24,114 nucleotides of DNA, taken from a virus. The notes under the pieces are model-generated. The model had not been told where the DNA came from. It saw only the letters and a list, made by a program, of their open reading frames with translations, and did no database searches. Position numbers and translations under genes: made by a program. Below, piece by piece: positions 21,216 to 24,114 of the stretch. The DNA lies in IMG/VR virus record IMGVR_UViG_3300029448_005235, positions 1-24,114 of that record. The stretch is one strand, 5' to 3'. How positions within the stretch are numbered: the first letter of the stretch is position 1; the number at the start of each line of letters is the position of its first letter.

Positions 21216-22666
21216 AACTTTATCCTGTCTATTTGGTAGTTAAATTCTTCTTCATTGTATATATTTAGTCTGTCTAAAAAATGATTGAGAGTGAAGTTTC
21301 GTTTTTCCCTGTAAGTAAGATCATCTGCTATATCGTATAGTATAGTAGAATCTTTATGCTCGCTTCTTCGCAATCCCCTGCCGATGGATTGTAACACTCT
21401 AATTCTACTTTTACTGGGGCTTGAGAACACGATGTTGCTAAGATTACGAATATTGATACCAGTGCTAAACGTACCATATGACGCAATAATGATTGCATTT
21501 TTCTGACCCTCAACGATTTCACGAATACTCTCCCTTTCTTCGGCATCAACTCCACCATAAACAAAAAATACTTTTCGATCTAATCCTTTCATGAGTTGGT
21601 GAAGTACCACTCCATGTTTTTCTACTAATTGAAATAAACAAAGAGTGTTACCTGATAAATTTTCACAAAGATTTGTGATAAACTTGTTTCGTCTAGCATT
21701 AGAGACTAGATAATCAATTTCTTCAGCATAGGAAAAATCTTTGATTTCTTTTGATTCTTCGTCTGTATGTTTTAACACAATACAGTTTATATTTAGTTGA
21801 GCTAGTGTTTTCTTATCCATTAGATTCTTTGTTGAGGTAATCTTTTGTACTTTACCAAATAACCCCTCTAGAACGAGTCTATGGGTCTGTGAACCATCTA
21901 ATGTGCCCGTTAGTCCAAATCTATACCTACAATGTAAAAGTCTTGTCATAATTGATGTGAGAGACTTAGACTTAAATAGATGAGCTTCGTCACCAATGAT
22001 ACAATCAAACTCTTGAAAATATTCTTTGTCTAACTTATATAAAGATTGCCAAGTTGAAACAATCACTGGTTTGTCAGTATACAGTTCATGACCAGCATAA
22101 ATTCTATGAATATATTTGTCGTGCCAGCCGTAATCAATAAAATCAGAATACATCTGTTCAACTAGTGATGTTGTTGGTACAAGTATTAGTATTCGTTTGT
22201 CTACGAGAAAATTATAGTACCGAACTAGTGAGTAGATAATAAGCGACTTACCTGAAGCAGTAGGACTAAGAAAAAGCCCTCTGTGTTTCTGTATAGCTGA
22301 ATGAACTGCGTCAACTTGATAGTCACGAACTTGTAAGTCTTGCCCTCTAGACTTTGGTTTAAGTGATTGTATAAATCCCAATACATCTTCTCTAGAAATA
22401 TTTTGCTCATTTTCTATTCCTTTCTCAACTTCGTATTCTAAATCATTACGTTCACAAAACTCTTTAATATAGGATAGTAATCCAACATATATTTTACCTG
22501 TTTTAGATGAAAACAATCTTACCTTTCCATCCCACCTACGTTTTTTTACTGCTGGCATAAACTTAGCGCCAGGCACCTCAAATGTAAAGTAACATTCTAA
22601 CTCTTTTGCTAGACCATCATCGGTATCTATCTTCAAATAAACTTCATTGAGTTTAGATATTTTCAC
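21212..22666 (-). CDS. uvsW: UvsW recombination helicase
   Basis: A superfamily 2 helicase that unwinds R-loops and branched DNA, switching T4 from origin to recombination-dependent replication. The 484 residues include Walker A SPTASGKSL near 137, DEAH box IIGDEAHLF near 228, motif III GLTGTLDG near 255 and motif VI QSIGRGLRRSEHK near 438. The N-terminal region with FMPAVKKRRWDGKVRLF matches the UvsW accessory domain. The start is GTG at 22664-22666, overlapping the uvsY TAG by one base. Length is close to T4 UvsW (about 500). Confident. Confidence 0.96.
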   Translation of the reverse strand: MKISKLNEVYLKIDTDDGLAKELECYFTFEVPGAKFMPAVKKRRWDGKVRLFSSKTGKIYVGLLSYIKEFCERNDLEYEVEKGIENEQNISREDVLGFIQSLKPKSRGQDLQVRDYQVDAVHSAIQKHRGLFLSPTASGKSLIIYSLVRYYNFLVDKRILILVPTTSLVEQMYSDFIDYGWHDKYIHRIYAGHELYTDKPVIVSTWQSLYKLDKEYFQEFDCIIGDEAHLFKSKSLTSIMTRLLHCRYRFGLTGTLDGSQTHRLVLEGLFGKVQKITSTKNLMDKKTLAQLNINCIVLKHTDEESKEIKDFSYAEEIDYLVSNARRNKFITNLCENLSGNTLCLFQLVEKHGVVLHQLMKGLDRKVFFVYGGVDAEERESIREIVEGQKNAIIIASYGTFSTGINIRNLSNIVFSSPSKSRIRVLQSIGRGLRRSEHKDSTILYDIADDLTYREKRNFTLNHFLDRLNIYNEEEFNYQIDRIKL

Positions 22667-23094
22667 TACATCATTCCAGCTTCAAACTTACGCCATTCGA
22701 TTGCATTTTTTATATCCCAACCACGATTTTTAATATTCTGTAGCATACCCTCAATATATTTTATCGTAGTTTCAAGATATGCAATTTTATGTTCGGCACG
22801 AATAATGTCCTCATCAGACTCAAGATAAACATGTAAGTCTGTTTTGAGAACCTTTAGGTCAAATGGTTTTGTTGCATAAACTTTTGCGTCAGCTTTACCA
22901 CCATAGTATTCCCACTTTTCACGATATAAAATTTTATAATCACCTTTTGCTTTGTACAAAAGTAATTCAAAGTTGGATTTATAGTCTATGTATTTACGAT
23001 AAAGTTCTTGATTTTTTAATGCTTCGGTGTCAAGTCGTTCATCATCTACTTCTAAGTCTATCTTTGACTCAGTTTTAATATCTTCAAGTTGCAT
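22666..23094 (-). CDS. uvsY: UvsY recombination mediator
   Basis: UvsY helps UvsX displace gp32 from single-stranded DNA. The product has 142 residues (T4: 137) and aligns with T4 along its length: MQLEDI at the start, LYRKYIDYKSN, KWEYYGGKADAKVY (T4 LDYYSGRGDG) and the end IKNRGWDIKNAIEWRKFEAG (T4 IKSRGFAIKHIQDMRAFEAG). A GGAG site lies five bases before the ATG, 14 bases after the napC stop. It is followed by uvsW as in T4-like phages. Confidence 0.94.
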   Translation of the reverse strand: MQLEDIKTESKIDLEVDDERLDTEALKNQELYRKYIDYKSNFELLLYKAKGDYKILYREKWEYYGGKADAKVYATKPFDLKVLKTDLHVYLESDEDIIRAEHKIAYLETTIKYIEGMLQNIKNRGWDIKNAIEWRKFEAGMM

Positions 23095-23108
23095 AATAAC
23101 TCCATAAT

Positions 23109-23627
23109 TTAATAATCAGGTTCAAGCGGTACTTCGTGTGCAACACCTTGATGGCACTCGATACATGTTCTCCCCTGTTCTTCAGCTCTTTTATGTTTCT
23201 TACGAGAAAGTTTTTCTTGTTCAGATAAGTCCATAGCATCAAAGGTGTGACAACTTTTACATTCACGAGAATCAGTCTTTTCCATGTATGACCAGACTCG
23301 ATTTGCCATTTTCCAGCGATGTTCTTCAAACTTTTCTTCATTATCTATAACACCTGTAATCTCTCCCCACACATCTTTTGCAGCCATAATTTTCATGTGA
23401 AGTTTTGGCCCCAGTGAGTGTGGAACATGGCAGTCAGCACATTCAGCACGAACACCTGATGCATTTTTGTAGTGAACAGATTCCATCCATTCTTCTTTCA
23501 CCCACTGCATTGAATGGCATGATGTACAGAATTCTGTGGTGTTGGTTTGTTCTAAAACTTCTGATGACCCAAATGTAAATAACATACCAACAATGAAAAC
23601 GATAACAAGTAAACCGATTTTCATCAT
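23109..23627 (-). CDS. napC: NapC/NirT-family tetraheme c-type cytochrome (membrane quinol dehydrogenase)
   Basis: In bacteria this family oxidises membrane quinol and passes electrons to periplasmic reductases such as Nap, NirS, NrfA or TorA. The product has 172 residues. One N-terminal membrane anchor (about 4-20) is followed by four CXXCH heme sites: CTSCH (34-38), CADCH (63-67), CKSCH (123-127) and CIECH (155-159). Family context is intact: FCTSCHSM, VRAECADCHVPH, the helix AKDVWGEITGVID...EKFEEHRWKMANRVW, DSRECKSCH and GVAHEVP with a distal His. It would need host Sec and Ccm. The ATG overlaps the tail-tube-family gene stop (ATGA) and uvsY follows 14 bases on, so it is embedded in a phage operon. 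NapC, NirT, NrfH or TorC subtype cannot be decided by eye. Confidence 0.95.
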   Translation of the reverse strand: MMKIGLLVIVFIVGMLFTFGSSEVLEQTNTTEFCTSCHSMQWVKEEWMESVHYKNASGVRAECADCHVPHSLGPKLHMKIMAAKDVWGEITGVIDNEEKFEEHRWKMANRVWSYMEKTDSRECKSCHTFDAMDLSEQEKLSRKKHKRAEEQGRTCIECHQGVAHEVPLEPDY

Positions 23628-24114
23628 AAAGTTTTTATCTCATACAATTTATATTTAAAATCAATATCTGCGGTTAGATATTCTACGTCAGTTGGTGTTT
23701 GAGTATATGATAGTGTGCTTAGTGAAATTGGAAACACATCTTGAAAACGTACTTCAACTACTGGATTATTTTTATTACTGAGTATTGTTAGAGTTGCATC
23801 TGAATATATACCACGATCAGCAGTAGGGTCTTTTACGTCACCAATATCTTGACTTGTTCCTTGTGTGGTAACAGGAGTATTTGACGTTGCACTTCTAAAT
23901 GTTTTAAATTGTTCTCTACTCTTAGGAAATCCAATACCAGTAAGCCACTCGTGAATACTAATATAGTTTTCTAAAAATTCATCAACAATAAAAGATACTG
24001 TTAAGTTATCATATGTCAAACGATCACCTAACAATGGAATGTTTTTAAATGGTGTTTGCATTTCAATTTCACCTAAACTAATGCCAGGCAAATTTGCAGA
24101 AGTCGTAAAGAACT
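23624..24114 (-). CDS. T4 gp19-like tail tube superfamily protein (5' end cut by window edge)
   Basis: Open to the right edge, with 163 codons visible and no convincing start. The sequence SANLPGISLGEIEMQTPF, then GDRLTYDNLTVSFIVDEFLENYISIHEWL, follows the gp19/tail-tube pattern (T4: ATALPAGIVEK..., then GDRTFDDWTVTVMNDE..., FVDWQ). It ends with ADIDFKYKLYEI, like T4's EVTLALDYWE. A TTG at 24089-24091 is internal to the conserved LPG segment, so it is not the start. It may be the tail tube itself, or a paralogue used in the baseplate or tail completion. Its stop overlaps the napC ATG. Structural-fold family is likely; exact role is uncertain. Confidence 0.78.
   Translation of the reverse strand, partial: FFTTSANLPGISLGEIEMQTPFKNIPLLGDRLTYDNLTVSFIVDEFLENYISIHEWLTGIGFPKSREQFKTFRSATSNTPVTTQGTSQDIGDVKDPTADRGIYSDATLTILSNKNNPVVEVRFQDVFPISLSTLSYTQTPTDVEYLTADIDFKYKLYEIKTL

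Noticed and set aside
23641-23655. TATAAATT just upstream of napC as a late promoter
   Set aside because: One mismatch to the late consensus and inside codons of the tail-tube-family gene in AT-rich DNA; possible but not separable from chance.
1-24114. tRNA genes, CRISPR arrays, insertion sequences, integrase or attachment sites
   Set aside because: I saw no cloverleaf-like sequence in the few intergenic gaps, no regularly spaced repeats, and no transposase or integrase protein.

Overview
The window is a contiguous piece of the replication, recombination and transcription core of a T4-like contractile-tailed phage. Every gene lies on the minus strand, packed tightly with ATGA-type overlaps. 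Recognised T4 core genes, in transcription order (right to left), are a gp19-like tail-tube-family gene (cut by the right edge), uvsY, uvsW, gp55 (late sigma), gp47, gp46, gp45 (clamp), gp44 and gp62 (clamp loader), regA, gp43 (polymerase), uvsX and gp41 (helicase, cut by the left edge). The DNA is AT-rich. Peptide deformylase, a CobS-like ATPase, Hsp20 and a 2OG-Fe(II) oxygenase are typical companions of this core in marine T4-like phages of cyanobacteria and Pelagibacter. I see no photosynthesis gene, so a heterotrophic marine proteobacterial host is my inference.

Layout. 24114-20817: tail-tube-family gene, a tetraheme NapC/NirT-type cytochrome c, uvsY, uvsW and a small unknown gene. 20816-15997: a promoter region containing a perfect palindrome, then gp55, a DUF3293-like gene, gp47, a small unknown gene, gp46 and peptide deformylase. 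15996-12367: a VWA-domain gene and a CobS/MoxR-type AAA+ gene, each with its own sigma70-type promoter. 12366-11766: hsp20, with a T4-type late promoter, a leader hairpin and flanking terminators. 11765-7694: gp45, gp44, an apparently frameshifted small gene, the oxygenase, a PsiE-family membrane protein, gp62, regA and iscU. 7693-1: a promoter, gp43, a three-gene cassette (DNA methyltransferase-like, GNAT acetyltransferase, ParB-like), uvsX, a small unknown gene and gp41.

The core genes form the T4 replisome, recombination machinery and clamp-dependent late transcription. The accessory genes cluster at a few junctions: respiratory electron transfer (NapC), Fe-S assembly (IscU), a phosphate-starvation-type membrane protein (PsiE) and a possible DNA-modification cassette. 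The most notable points are: (1) NapC inside a phage core operon; (2) psiE bounded by a 34-bp near-perfect duplication of the gp62 start junction, which looks like an insertion scar; (3) a methyltransferase coupled to gp43 that ends in a clamp-binding-like peptide resembling the polymerase's own tail; (4) four promoters with identical 18-bp spacing, one sharing a palindrome with a perfect consensus promoter facing the opposite, antisense direction; (5) an intrinsic-terminator-like hairpin in the hsp20 leader. No tRNA, CRISPR array or transposase was seen. No gene-free stretch exceeds about 125 bases.
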